The translations under genes and the position numbers were made by a program. Positions 21,691 to 33,974 of a stretch of 64,000 nt of DNA are shown piece by piece (the stretch's first letter is position 1; the number at the start of each line of letters is the position of its first letter). This stretch comes from Dactylis glomerata. Taxonomy: Eukaryota; Streptophyta; Magnoliopsida; Poales; Poaceae. Location of the stretch: contig QXEO01001592.1 in NCBI GenBank assembly GCA_007115705.1, positions 665,779 through 729,778 of the forward strand, read 5' to 3'. Under the pieces are notes generated by a model. It was not told the origin of the DNA, searched no databases, and saw only the letters and a program-made list of their open reading frames with translations.

Positions 21691-22096
21691 ATGGTAGACG
21701 CTGGTGTTATCGATCTGGACATCGGTGTCGTGGTGGAGAAGCGTGGGCGTGGGCGTCCTCGCGGCAGCAAGAACAAGCCCAAGGATATTTCCATGGTGGC
21801 TTCGTCATCTTCCGTGCCGATGAAGTGATGCCCCGGCCGTCCGTTAGGGATCGAGTAAGAATAAGCCAAAGCCTTCTTCTTCTCCTGCCCGACAGTATGT
21901 GGATGCACACGCTGCACGACACAATGCTTATGTTCTTTTACTTGATGAAAAACCAAGGGAACAGACAATGTTCCGAGGTGTTTTCTCGAGCACTGATGTG
22001 CTTTTTATGTGTCTGTCTGTCGTGCTTTCATTGCATACTTACTTTATTGAATTTATTTGCATGGACAACTCCATAATTACTCGTGAGAAAACATGA
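21691..22096 (+). pseudogene. Antisense AT-hook protein ORF of the gypsy element, frame-broken
   Basis: It lies between integrase and the 3' LTR, on the strand opposite to gag-pol. ATG at 21691 opens VDAGVIDLDIGVVVEKRGRG followed by RPRGSKNKPKD, a clear AT-hook (RGRP core) with basic flanks. The frame stops at 21828. In another frame the sequence goes on with GSSKNKPKPSSSPARQY, a second AT-hook-like block whose RGRP core is lost, then VLLLDEKPREQTMFRG, ending at 22096. Upstream is UTR-like sequence (TTAGGGTTTCTTCCACTC). Antisense extra ORFs are known in Tat-lineage gypsy elements. That this one made a DNA-binding protein is inference. Confidence 0.6.
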
Positions 22097-22332
22097 TGAT
22101 ATGATCTCAATAATATTCATACTGTTTATCATAACGACTCGAGGGTCGAAGTCCCTGAGCGGAAAATGTTGGCATACTTTTACATATCCTAGAGTTGACC
22201 CAAGAAAACCCGACCTGTGACCTCGTGTTCTGGGTTTTAGGGGGTCATAACTCAAAGTTTTTTATTCTTGACGACGTAGATTTTTGCCAGTGACGCCTTC
22301 TATGCGTAGAAACGCTGAAGTTGCTCTGCATT

Positions 22333-23423
22333 CTATGGGTTACTTTCGTCTTTGCCCGTCTTCTTGTCTTGCAGTCGATACGCTCCCCCTGGTATGACTT
22401 CTGTGACTATATAGGGTCCCACCCATGGTGATTCTAACTTGCCATGGTCGTCTTGCTTAAGTCGTAAGACTAGATCTCCCACTATGAAAGAGCGGGGGCG
22501 AACTTGAGTACTGTGATAATTTCGCAGACTTTGCTGATATTGGGTAGCTCTGGCCAACGCTACATCTCTTGCTTCATCGAGTGCATCGGCATCGTTTTGA
22601 AGTGCCTCAATGGAAGTCGTTTCGTCGTAAGCCGCAATTCTGGGGGCTTCATGAGTAATTTCGACTGGAAGCATGGCTTCTGCGCCATGGACCAGAAAAA
22701 AGGTGTCTCTTGAGTAGCTGCATTAGGCGTAGTTCTCAGACTCCAAAGCACGGAGGGTAACTCATCTACCCAAGCGTGGTTGGCTTTCTCCAGTGGTGCT
22801 AGTTATCTCTTCTTTATTCCATTGCATATTAAGCCATTTGTTTTTTCAACTTGCCCGTTTGTTTTTGGATGTGCGACAGATGCAAACTTCAATTTGATCC
22901 CCATACTCTCACAATAATTTTTAAATTCCTTGGACGTGAAGTTCGTACCATTATCTGTGATGATGCTATGCGGTACTCCAAAGCGAAATACTATCAACTT
23001 GATGAAGTTGATTGCTGCTGTGAAATCCTGAGTTGTTACTGGGGCTGCCTCTACCCATTTGGTAAATTTATCGACTACTACCAACATGTAGACGTGTCCT
23101 CATGGCCATGACTTGTGCAATTTCCCTACCATGTCCAAACCCCATTGTGCAAAGGGACACGACAGTGGTATTGGCTGAAGCTCTGCTGCTGGTGCGTGTG
23201 GTTGAGATGCAAATCTTTGACAAGCCTCACACCTTCGGATGATGTCCTTTGAATCTACGATTGCTATTAACCAGTAGAATCCTGCTCGAAAAGCTTTGGC
23301 TGATATAGCTCTGCTGCTGGCGTGATGGCCGCATACTCCTGCGTGGATGTCTTTTAATATGACTTGCCCTTCCTGAGGGGTGCCCATCGCTATAATACAT
23401 CGGTTATACTTTTCTTGTAGCAC
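22333..23423 (-). pseudogene. Gypsy integrase, with stops and frameshifts
   Basis: On the minus strand the order is a zinc-binding block (HAGVCGHHASSRAI, then CEACQRF), the first catalytic Asp in QWGLDMVGKL, a stop before HVYMLVVVDKFTKWVEAAP, the second Asp in SIITDNGTNF and the Glu in NGQVEKTNG. The C-terminal part (22333-22751) lies in two other frames and includes VGPYIVTEVIPGGAYRL, the usual integrase tail. It would insert element DNA into the genome, but the in-frame stop near 23100 and the frame changes inactivate this copy. Confidence 0.85.
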
Positions 23424-23603
23424 AACAAAAGCTTTGGATCGTCATATTATCCTTCGTGCTTTGATTGTATCTTTGGGTGGTGTTTTATTCATCATGTATG
23501 CTAAGTATGACTGCATCCAAGTTTCTTCAATCATCATGACCGCGTCTGGTTCTACCGTGTTCTCCGTTCCTGATTTGCTAGCCCCCGAGCCTGTTGTTGT
23601 AAG

Positions 23604-24146
23604 CTAGTTTAATTCTCCCAAACTCGAAGTTTTGCTGCCTTTTATTGATCTCTCGATGATTTCCTCCCAAAATACTCCTGGTGGTACGGGCAAGCATTGG
23701 GACCCGATGTTTGCTAGATTATCGGCTTCCTCGTTGCTAGCTTTGTTGTTATGTGAGACTTCGCATCCATCGAAAGTTCCTTCTAGGTAGTAGTACAAAT
23801 TTCGGTATGCCGTCATGTTGTCGCTAATGGCGTCACAACGGTTCATCACTTGCTGGACCACGAGATTCGAGTCCCCAAATATTTTTAGTCGAGTTGCTCC
23901 ACACCCTTTGGCCATCTTTATGCCGTGAAGTAGGGCCTCATACTCGGCTTCGTTGTTAGAAGCTTGTGAGAAACTCATCCTTAGCACATATTTTAGCTTA
24001 TCTCCTTGCGGCAATATTAAGACTACCCCTGCTCCTGCTCCTTCGACCCTTTTCGATCCGTCGAAGTACATTGTCCAAACACTCGACAGGTCAAGTGGTC
24101 CTGTGTTTTGTAGTTCTAACCATTCTGCTGTGAAGTCTGGCAGCAC
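23604..24146 (-). pseudogene. Gypsy RNase H domain
   Basis: The minus-strand frame carries the four acidic motifs of RNase H: MYFDGSKRVEGAGAG, NNEAEYEALLHGI, KIFGDSNLVV and NEEADNLANIG. This domain is itself open; it is broken off from RT and integrase by stops on either side. Confidence 0.85.
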
Positions 24147-24460
24147 CTGAGATTTGATGGCTTTTCTTTTCTCGTACGTGATGTCCAGAGGGGAGAGTTC
24201 GATTCCCCATAGGGAGACACGTCATGTTGCTTCAGGATTGTTTAGGATATTTGATAGTGGGGCCTCGTTGACCATTATGATCGGATGCACTGCAAAATAC
24301 TGCCGTAACTTCCGTGCTGTTGTGAATACGTTGTATGCTAATTTTTTATAATGTGGGTAGTGCTGTTTGGATGGTGATAAGACTTCACTAAGGAAGTATA
24401 CTGGTCATTGAACTCCGTGCTCCTTCCCTTCTTTGCTTCGTTCGACTACTAACACCATGC

Positions 24461-25327
24461 TTACCACCTGGTGTGTAGCAGCAATGTATAGTAGCAATGG
24501 TTCTCTTTCTTTTGGTGCGACCAACACTGGTGGTGTGGAAAGCACTTTTTCAGCTGCGAGAACGCTGCATTTGCCTCCTCTGTCCACTCGAACTTTTTAT
24601 CTGAATTTTTCATAAGTGCATAGAAAGGGAGGGCCTTTTCTCCTAGCCTTGCAATGAATCGGCTCAGTGCTGCTACGCGTCCTGTGAGTTGCTGTACTTC
24701 GTAGAGCTTAGCTGGTTTCCCCATTGTTAGTATTGCCTGAATTTTCTCTGGGTTTGCCTCTATTCCTCTTGCCAATACCAAGAATCCTAGAAGTTGTCCT
24801 GTGGAAACGCCAAAAGAACACTTTGTCGGGTTGAGCTTTAGCTTGTACCTATCGAGGTTGTCGAAAGTTTCCTGCAGGTCACTGATTAGAGACTCCTCTT
24901 TTCTTGTGGTGATAACCATGTCATCGATGTATACTTGGATGTTGCGGCCTATTTAGCTTCCGAGGCAATTCTGCATCATCCGTTGATAGGTTGCTCCTGC
25001 GTTCTTGAGGCCGAAAGGCATGACTTGGTAACAAAAAACGTCGTATGGTGTGATGAAGGCTATTTTTTCTTCGTCTTCTTTCTTCAATTTGATCTGATTG
25101 TAGCCTGAATATGCGTCCAGAAAGGAAATCCTCACACACCCTGCTATTGAGTCAATTATTTGATCTATGTGTGGTAGCGGAAAGGGATCCTTAGGACAAT
25201 ATTTGTAGAGAGATGTGTAGTCGACACATACTCGCCGCACTTCCATATTTTTCTTTGGGACGATTACTAGGTTAGACACCCAGGTCGATACCTTGATTTC
25301 CCTGATGAACCCTGCGTTTTCTAGCAT
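24461..25327 (-). pseudogene. Gypsy reverse transcriptase, with a stop near the active site
   Basis: Minus-strand motifs in order: ENAGFIREIKVSTWVSNLV, VCVDYTSLYKYCPKDPFPLP, SFLDAYSGYNQIKL, MPFGLKNAGATYQRMM, then a stop at about 24951-24953. In the same frame the catalytic VYIDDMVI and LKLNPTKCSFGV follow, then LTGRVAALSRFI and a frameshift near 24500. The block order and the YIDD motif identify a gypsy RT; the stop just before YIDD kills it. Confidence 0.9.
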
Positions 25328-25516
25328 GTGCAGTTCGGTTGCTATTGCTTTTCTTTTGTGTTCATCAAACCGTCACAGAGGTTGCTTGACTGGTCTTGCT
25401 TTTGGATCCACATTGAGTGCGTGCTCGACGAGTTCCCTGGGAACCCCTGGCATGTCGGAAGGACACCAGGTGAAGATTTCCCAGCGCTCACAGAGGAACT
25501 CGATGAGCACGCTTTC

Positions 25517-27324
25517 CTATGCGGGATCCAGGTTTACTGCGATGGAAGTGGTCTTGTTTGAGTGTGTGGGATGAACCCAAATTTTCTTAGAATCTTGTGT
25601 TGCGTCGAAAGCCTGATCTAGCAGGGATCGACCGACGTCAGGTAGTACGTTGTGGTCAGTTTCACCTCTGAGTCTTGCATATTCAGCTGGCATGCTGAAA
25701 GTTTGCGCCATCCTATTGAATTCTTTGTCACAAGTGTTTGATACTTCAAAGCTTCCTTGCACTGTGATGACCCCTTTTGGTCCTGGAATTTTGAGTGCCA
25801 GGTATGCGTAGTGAGGAACTTCCATGAACTTTGCAAACGTTGGCCGTCCCAGGATTGTGTGGTACTGCGAGGGCCAGTCCATCACCTCGAATTCCAGCTT
25901 TTCTCTATGGAAGTTACCACTGTCGCCAAAGCAAAGTCGAGTTCATTTTTCCCTAGGGGGTGGTTTGCGCTTCCTGGCACTATCCCGTGAAAAGAGCAAT
26001 CTGTTGGCTTCAACCATTCCAGTGGGATACTCATTGCCTTCAGGGTCCTTACGTATATTAAGTTTATGCCACTGCCTGCATCCACAAATACTCGTCCGAT
26101 GTCGTATCCTCCTATTTGCGTCTTCAACACCATTGGTGCGTGTCCTGGCCTAGGTACTTTCCTTGGGTGGTGTGCTTTGCTGAACTTGATCGTTTGGTCT
26201 GACCATCGTAGATATTCTGTAGTGGCTGGTGGTGATGATATTGCTAAGTTTACTTGCCTTGATATACTCTTCTGCTCTTTCTTGGATTTTGGGACAGGCT
26301 GGATCATTGCAGATATGTACATCTTTGACTCTGGATGACCTGCGTCATTTTGTACTTGATATCCTTGACCTGTGGTTATGCTGCCCTGTGTTATGTTTCC
26401 TCGCTGTGCTCCTTGGCTTAATTCCATTGCATCTTGCAGTATTAGGAACATCCTGCAATCTCTCATCAGATGATTGGAAACTCTCTTGCCATCTAGGCAC
26501 GAATAGTGGATGTGGCACGGTCCATGAAGCATGTCCTCCGCCGATGGGTCAGAATATTTCGGCTTATCTCGTCTGCGGTTGTTTTTGTCTTGGTACTCTT
26601 TACTCTCGTTTCCTTTCTCGTCTCCCCTTTCGTATCCTATGGCTACTTGGTTGCGTCTTATGCGGCCATCCTCGTTGCGAGACCTGCGCCTTTGCCTGCT
26701 TGCTCCGTCGCCTTCTGGTGAATGCGCCCTTTTATTGTTGTAAGCATCTTCTCCATCGGCGAATCTACTTGCTATCTCTATTAATTCTGACACTGTTTTG
26801 GTCCTTGTTCTCCCTAATTCTTCAACGAGATCTGAACGGCGAAGGCCAGCCAAAAAAGCATCTACTGCCCGCTCGTCGGAGGTGTCTTCTGCGGAGTTTT
26901 TATTATTATACTCCATCGTTTTATGTATGAACGTAAAGTCTCTCCCTTTCTCTGCATACAAGATTTGACTTCTTCTATTGACGCTGGTCGTTTGTATGTT
27001 GAACGAAAATTTCTTGTGAAATGATTTTCTAGTTCGCCCCAACTCCCGATAGAATCGTTGGGTGAGGTGCTTAACCAGGACAGTGCTACGCCGGTGAGGT
27101 GTAGTTGTAAGCTTTGTATTGCTGTTGTTCTTGTTCCTCCAAGTATTTGTACTGCTTGAAGGTAGTCTGATAACCACAACCTAGGTTCTTGCGACCCATC
27201 ATATTTCAGCTAATCGTGTGGTAATTTGAATAATTTGGGTACTCGCGTTCTGTGAACCCTTCGGGTAAAGCATAGTGCACCCATTTCCTTTTCGTCGTCC
27301 TTATAGTTTTCTTTGTTCCATGCA
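25517..27324 (-). pseudogene. Gypsy gag (C-terminal part) and aspartic protease
   Basis: The minus strand begins with gag (LKYDGSQEPRLWLSDYLQAV, then LTGVALSWLSTSPNDSIGSW and AFLAGLRR), a charged region, and a CCHC-like remnant (CHIHYSCLDGKRVSNHLMRDC). The protease follows with VFVDAGSGINLIYVRTL and a downstream LGRPTFAKFM. At least two frame changes lie between 26860 and 27200, and one near 25885. The N-terminal part of gag lies at 35654-36890, beyond the nested copia element. Confidence 0.85.
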
Positions 27325-27329
27325 TAACG

Positions 27330-29003
27330 TGATGGGTTCGTAGCATAGAAAACAAAAATTTTCCTACGCAAGAACACAAAAACTGGCCAAGATACTCTAC
27401 GAGATGGTAGCAACGGATACTCACCCTCGACGACCGTAAGCGGGGATTACGTTCCCGCACAAACGTTGACGATGGAGAGTTGGTGAAGACGCACGTAGTC
27501 GACGTAGTCGTTCACTTGACGTAGTCGACGTCGTGGTTCACTTGACGATCACAAGATCGTGTACCCGGCGCCACAAGTGGCAGCGCCCCCGTACTCGCAC
27601 ACACGTGCAGCTTGACGTCGACTCCTCCACGCCCTAGGTCCAGCGGGGCAGCGGAAGAAGGGATCCGCTGGACACTCCTCCACACACTTCTCCAAGTGGG
27701 TGAACTACGAACTATAATTCCGGCAGAGCTTCGCTAAGCTAAGACGGAAAGTGGACAGCAACTATGCAAGGGAGGGAGGATCAAGAAGTGTGTGTACAAG
27801 GGAGAGAGGGGGGTTTATATAGAGGAGGAGGGCAGCCAAGGGGTGGCCGGCCCAAGGGTCTCCTCCCTCTTCATTGCCCCCGCTTCATTCCCTTTTATGG
27901 TGATTACTCCCTCATCAACATGAGGTAACCCCCATTTTAATGCATGACATTCATGCCAATTAAAATCACACTTATTGATTTAATAAAACATTTTTATTTC
28001 TTTAATATTTGTTAATTCATTCAATTAACAAACATTAACAAATACACCCTTGAGTTATTTCGATATCCCGAAACAGTTTCGGTGCTTTTCAGAAACAACC
28101 CTTATGTTGTCCTGTAATTCGATCGGAGTATCGTATCCACTCAAAAACGACAACAAGCCTTAAGTGTGTCACCCTACGGTTCGTGAATAACGTGGACATG
28201 ATCGAGACTCCTCTCCGATCAATAATCAACAGCGGGATCTGGAAATCCATGATGACTCCCACTTACTCAACGATGAACTAGTGATCGTGTGAACCGGTAA
28301 CGAACATAGTTAATTCCTTTTGTCTTGCGATATTATTACTTGTCCGAGATCCGATCATTTGGTATCAACCATACCTAGTTCGATCTCGTTCCCGACAAGT
28401 CTCTTTACTCGTTCCGTGATAATGCATTCATGTGACCCAGTCACATGCTTGCAAGCGATTCCAATGCAATATCACCGAGAAGGGCCCAGAGAATATCTTT
28501 CTGTCATCCGGATGGACAAATCCCACTCTTGATCCATGAGCCTCAACTAATACTTTCAGAGTACCCAAATCAACCTTTATAATCACCCTATTACGGTGTG
28601 ACGTTTGATATCATCAAAGTACCCTTCCGGTATCAGTGATTAACATGATCTCATGGTCTAAGGATTAGAACTACTTCGCATGAGTTTGATATAGCAATGA
28701 ACTTGATGACTTGATCGTTTTGCTATTCATACTATGGGTGTGAGTGTTCATCACATCATTCTTCTAATGATATGACCTCGTTATTAACAACATCCAATGT
28801 TCATGATCAGGAAACCTTGATCATCAGTTAATCAACGAGCTAGTATAAAAGAGAGGCTTTACTAGGAACCTTTTAGTTTATTAATCACACATGTATTAAT
28901 GTTTCCGATTAATACAATTCTAGCATGAGAAATAAACATTTATCATAAACATGGAATATGATAATAACCACTTTATTATTGCCTCTCGGGCATATTCCCT
29001 TCA
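27330..29003 (-). repeat. 3' LTR of the nested copia (1,674 bp)
   Basis: It is the same length as the other copy and almost identical to it. It contains a small repeat cluster of GTAGTCGACGTAGTCG type near 27490-27550 and a TATA-like TTTATATAGAGG near 27813. Confidence 0.95.
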
Positions 29004-32000
29004 GTCTCCCACTTGCACTAGAGTCAATAATCTAGTTGATACTTGCGTATATAACACTTATGGCTTTCACGTGTTATCCGTACGCGTTGCAGTGGTTAAT
29101 CTGATCTCCAGATCTGACACTTTCAGTTCTGTGTGTATTTGCATGTCTTTGCGTCTCTACGCATCACTCATTCTCAAATGAGATAGTTGGGTATAAATTT
29201 GGTCCTTTGGTGAGACCTTAGTTCCTTTAGCTAAAATCATGTTGTCACTATTGTCGCACAATAGATCTTCACAGTAATAGCCAGCTTGGAACTACACCTA
29301 GTTTGATAACAAACTTCTTGACACAAATGCCCTCTTTTGCTACTTCTAAAGCAGCCATATACTCAACCTTTGTTGTAGAATCCATTACAATGTCTTAACT
29401 TTGGAACTCATCCAAATCCATCATGGAACTTCCTTCCATTACATTGTGCCACCTAAACATATAGCTAAAATTGAGATAAACTTAATTTGTATCTTGTGAC
29501 AAACTTAGTATCAATGTAACACTTTACAATGAATTATGTGTCACTTTGTCATACATAATATATATCCTTAGTCCTTCCAAAGCACATAAGGATATCTCTA
29601 CTATTGTCCAGTGATCATCTTATGACTTTTATCACTCTGGTATATGCTCATAACATTTAGAGCATAGGACATATCTGGATATGTACATATCATGGTATAC
29701 ATGATCGATCAAATCATTCATGTGGCTTCACTCATCAAGTGTCAAAAACACCTGAATCTTGTTTCAACCTCTTCCATGCGGCAAGAACTTTTCTTGTCGT
29801 TTCCATATTGAACTTCATTCAATATTTCATCTATGTACTTTGGCACAACCATATTGGCACCTCGATCTATCTACATAGACATCGAGACCCAATATTTTGG
29901 TTTTGCCTAAGTCTTTCATTGAAATCTAATTTTAATGAAATTCTTAACCTATGCCAATAAAAGATACATCATTTCCAATTAACAATATGTCTTCTACATA
30001 ATGTACTGAAAATATGTCTCAGCGCTCCCACTTAATTTCTTGCAAATGCAAGCATATTCATCGTATCTGATAAAACTAAACCTTTTAATTATTTCATCAC
30101 GGTGAATATTCCAACTCCGCGATGCTTACTTCAACCATTGAAGTTTGCATGCCTTTTAGCATCCTTTGAATTTACAAAACCCATTGGACCATGTCATGTA
30201 CATGTCCTAGGTAACCATTCTATTAGAAGAATGTTGTCTTGTTTGTTCAACTAACATATACCAAACTTGGCATATATAGTGGTTGCTACAGTAATCCTTC
30301 CAGACAAAATATCGCTATGAAAGATCAAATCTTGTCATAGTCAACTCATTGAACACAATCGTAAACTCTTTTAACGATGTGTCGACTATTTCAAAGATGT
30401 TAAACATCCATGTCTGTCTTTATAGATCCAAATACGTTCATTAGGCTTCATGCCTTTTGAGGGTCTTCCAAGTTCAGAAACTTGATTTCTCGTGTATGGA
30501 ACTATCATGGATTTTATGGCTCATAGCCATTTGACGGAGTCAGGGCCCATCATTGCTTCTTTGCATGCAGTCGGTTCATCATTGTCAAACAATAATGATT
30601 CATTCTCAAATCTAACTATTTGATTGTTACCCGACTCACGCGGTTCAATAGGAACTTAGATATCTGTGACCACAACTTTTGAGGTACTGTATCCATGCGC
30701 ATTGTGGCCGCCTCCGGGACACTTCCCGGCACTGCGCTACTCAGCACATATAGCTTAGGTTCAATAACCCAATCAAAGTTCTATTGTCCTCCCACTTGAC
30801 TTTTTGCGAAAAATTCCTTCTCAAGAAACTTGTCGTTTTTCAGCGATAAACACTTTTGTCTTAGGTGTTCTGGAGGAATACCCAACATTTACTTTGGGAT
30901 AACCTACAAAGACGTATTTATCCGACTTTGGTTGTAAACATTTTACATATGCATAGCATACCAAAATTTCAGAAAAGACAACTTGGGTTTTATCCCATGC
31001 CATATCTCATATGGTGTCATTTCAACGGATCATGATAGCGCTCTTTTCAGTGTAAAAGCGGTAGTCTCTAAAGCTTTATCCTTCAAATATAATGGCAGTT
31101 TTATAGATGACACCTTTGATCCAATGATGTCAAACAAAGTTTGATTTCATCTCTCGAACACTCCATACTCCTATGGTGTTTCGAGAAATACAAGTCTATG
31201 GAACGATTCCTCAACTTTTAGGTGTTTGCTAAACTTGTAACTCAAATATCTTCCTTTATTCTCTTGTTACAATGATTTTCAACTTCATCTAGAAATACTT
31301 TGAACAATATTCAAATATTTCATGCTTCTTCCTTATCAAGTAAATATACACATATATCTACTCAAATCATCGGTTAAAGAAAATGAAGTTCAAGAATTCA
31401 CCACACACGGCTACACATAATGGACTATATACATCAACATGTACAATATCCAATAAGTTAGTCGTCCGTTCTTCTTTGGCCTACAAACAGAGTTTTAATC
31501 ATCTCTAGGAAATTTTCACAAGCGTCAATTGATTCAAAATCAAAAGACTCCAAAATCCCATCAACATGGAGTTTCTTCATGTTCACTTTCCAATATGATT
31601 TAAACGGTGGTGTCACCCATAAGTGATCTTCTAATCATTTGTCTTAAGACATTTTTAGCATCAATGTTATGGATGTGATTTCTCCAACAAGATAAGCGTT
31701 CATCCATCTTTTATGAATGCGGTAATAATTTGAACAACCATTGTTCTCATAATACCAGAACAAAATAACAATTATTCAAACAAATCTTGAAGGCTAGGTT
31801 TAATTCCAACGAAACACAATAACACTTTATTTGTTTTCGATGAGAATCATCCCATATTCATTTGCTAGTTAATTAGGCCGTTGTAGTTCTTGTATTGCGT
31901 TGTTCTGTATGACATTTCATACCAACCAATTTAGTATCAAATACCCAAGAACCACATTGTTTTAACAAGCAACGAATACACCCATAACATGTATATCTTC

Positions 32001-33974
32001 TATATACCTGAGCTGGACATTTCCAGTCTTTTCTTTTCCGCCAGAATAAATTTTGGATTCTCTTTTAGCAATTCTTTTCCTTCCAGAAGAATCTATCAAC
32101 ATCAATAGTGGCACCATACACATGGCACATAGTTCAAGGCATGATTAGTCAAACACTAATACCCTTGGACTCGCACTTTGAAGTTGATCACCATTATCAA
32201 ATATTTGGCGTTCTTCCAAATTCCATTCTTTAGTAATCTTTTAGTGTAGTAAACATTTTACCTACATCTTCCATTCATCCTATCATGACAACTTTCATGA
32301 TCAAGCTACTATAGCTCATGAGGACGAATTGCGAGTATAATATTAGTTCCTAAACCTTTTAGGAGATCTAGACGCCTGGCGTCTCTAATCTTCACAAATT
32401 CTCATACAATACGAGAACATGTGTCTTACTAAATTATACTCTATCACTTTGCAACCAAACATTGTTTCAGATATCACAATATCTTCCACACATGATAGTT
32501 TATGAAACAATTCTTTCAACTCCTAGATAACCTTGATACTAAAAACAACTTTTGAATATCAAGGATCATTGAGGCAAGTGTGATACTTAGATACTAACAC
32601 TGGAATTGTTACTCTTGATTTAATACTACTTATTAAATTTTATCGAGTAAACAAGGTTTGCTAAAAATTTGCAATAGGACTTTAAACTTTAGATTGACAT
32701 TCAAACAATACGATACCAGTTCGTAAAGTTAACATCCAGAATTCTATAGTTCTATTATCTCAATTATAGCTAATCGTAAGGTAGTAAACGGATGCCAATA
32801 ACTACAATAAACTATGCAAATTCACTGTGATTTAGTTCATGATAAATTGAGTTCTATAATTCAAAATTACTAAATGAACTCCCACTTAAAAACAACATCC
32901 CTCTTAGTTTTCTTAAGTGATTACACGAACCAAATTCACTATACCGCAACCGATCATCACGTGCAACGGCATAGTTTCAAAGGCGAACATCACCATGTTC
33001 ATCATATCAACCATATGACTCATGCTTAACCTTTCGGTTCGTGTTCCGAGGCCATGTCTGTACATGCTAGGCTCGCCAAGTAGAACCATAGCACTCGCGT
33101 GTGTAAAACTGTCTTACACCCGTCGTATGTGAACGTAGAGTCTGTCACACCCGATCATCACGTGGTGTCTCGAAACGACGAACTTTCTTGACGGTGCATG
33201 CTATGGAAGAACACATTTTTATCTTGATATTTATGTGAGAGGGATCATCTTATAATGCTACCGCGCGATCAAATTTAAGCAGAATAAGATGCATAAAAGG
33301 ATAAACATCACATGCATATATAATGTGATATGATATGGTCCTTCATGCACTCGATCTCCATCTTGTGCATCATGGCATGATCTCCATCATTCCACCGGCG
33401 TAGCACCAAGGTCCATGGCGCGCCACCTTGGTTGTCTTCCTCTATTACAATATATCACTTGGATATATATACGGCACGCAGGCCATTTAAATGTAAAGAC
33501 AACCATATGGCTCCTGCCGGTTGTTTATAACTTACAAAAAGGATCATCGCATACAATTTGTAACATAAACAATTTGACCATATCACATCACATGCCCTGC
33601 AAAAACAAGTTAGACGTTTCTAATTTGTCTTGCATATTTTACGTGGTTTGGGGCTTTCTAGAAAGAACCGTTCTTACCTACGAACAAGAACCACAACGGT
33701 GATAAAAATATTATCAACAACTCTTTGTAAAATAGATCATAACTATAGTGGGAGAAACGTGCACCCGCAAAGCCACATATGCCGAAGCATGTCAAGTGTG
33801 GGACAAGTCTCGTGAACGCGGTCACGTAAGGTTAGTCTCGGGCAGCTTCAATCCCACTATGCCACTATGATCCAAAATACCAAATAAATTGCAATAACAT
33901 GATCATCAACGCCCACATCCATATGTGTTCTAACCGTGCAAACCAACTACGCATAGAGATGGCTCTGATACCAC
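29004..33974 (-). pseudogene. Decayed copia interior (gag-pol remnants)
   Basis: No long frame survives. On the minus strand a stretch near 29410-29290 reads as an RNase H remnant (VEYMAALEVAKEG-like). A frame at 31003-30821 holds CLQPKSDKYVFVGYPKVNVG, the end of a copia integrase/linker. RT-like sequence lies between them. The order RNase H nearest the 3' LTR and integrase upstream fits copia. Stops and frame changes are dense throughout, in contrast to the almost intact LTRs. Confidence 0.7.

Noticed and set aside
21357..21968. 203-codon minus-strand frame beside the gypsy 3' LTR
   Set aside because: It is the antisense of the AT-hook frame and UTR-like sequence; the plus strand has the recognisable motif.
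26229..26930. 233-codon plus-strand frame, hydrophobic and Leu/Cys-rich
   Set aside because: It is the antisense of the gypsy gag region; the real reading is on the minus strand.
28320..28532. 70-codon frame present twice (also 34965-35177)
   Set aside because: It lies in both LTRs of the nested copia; duplication reflects the LTR pair and not a gene family.
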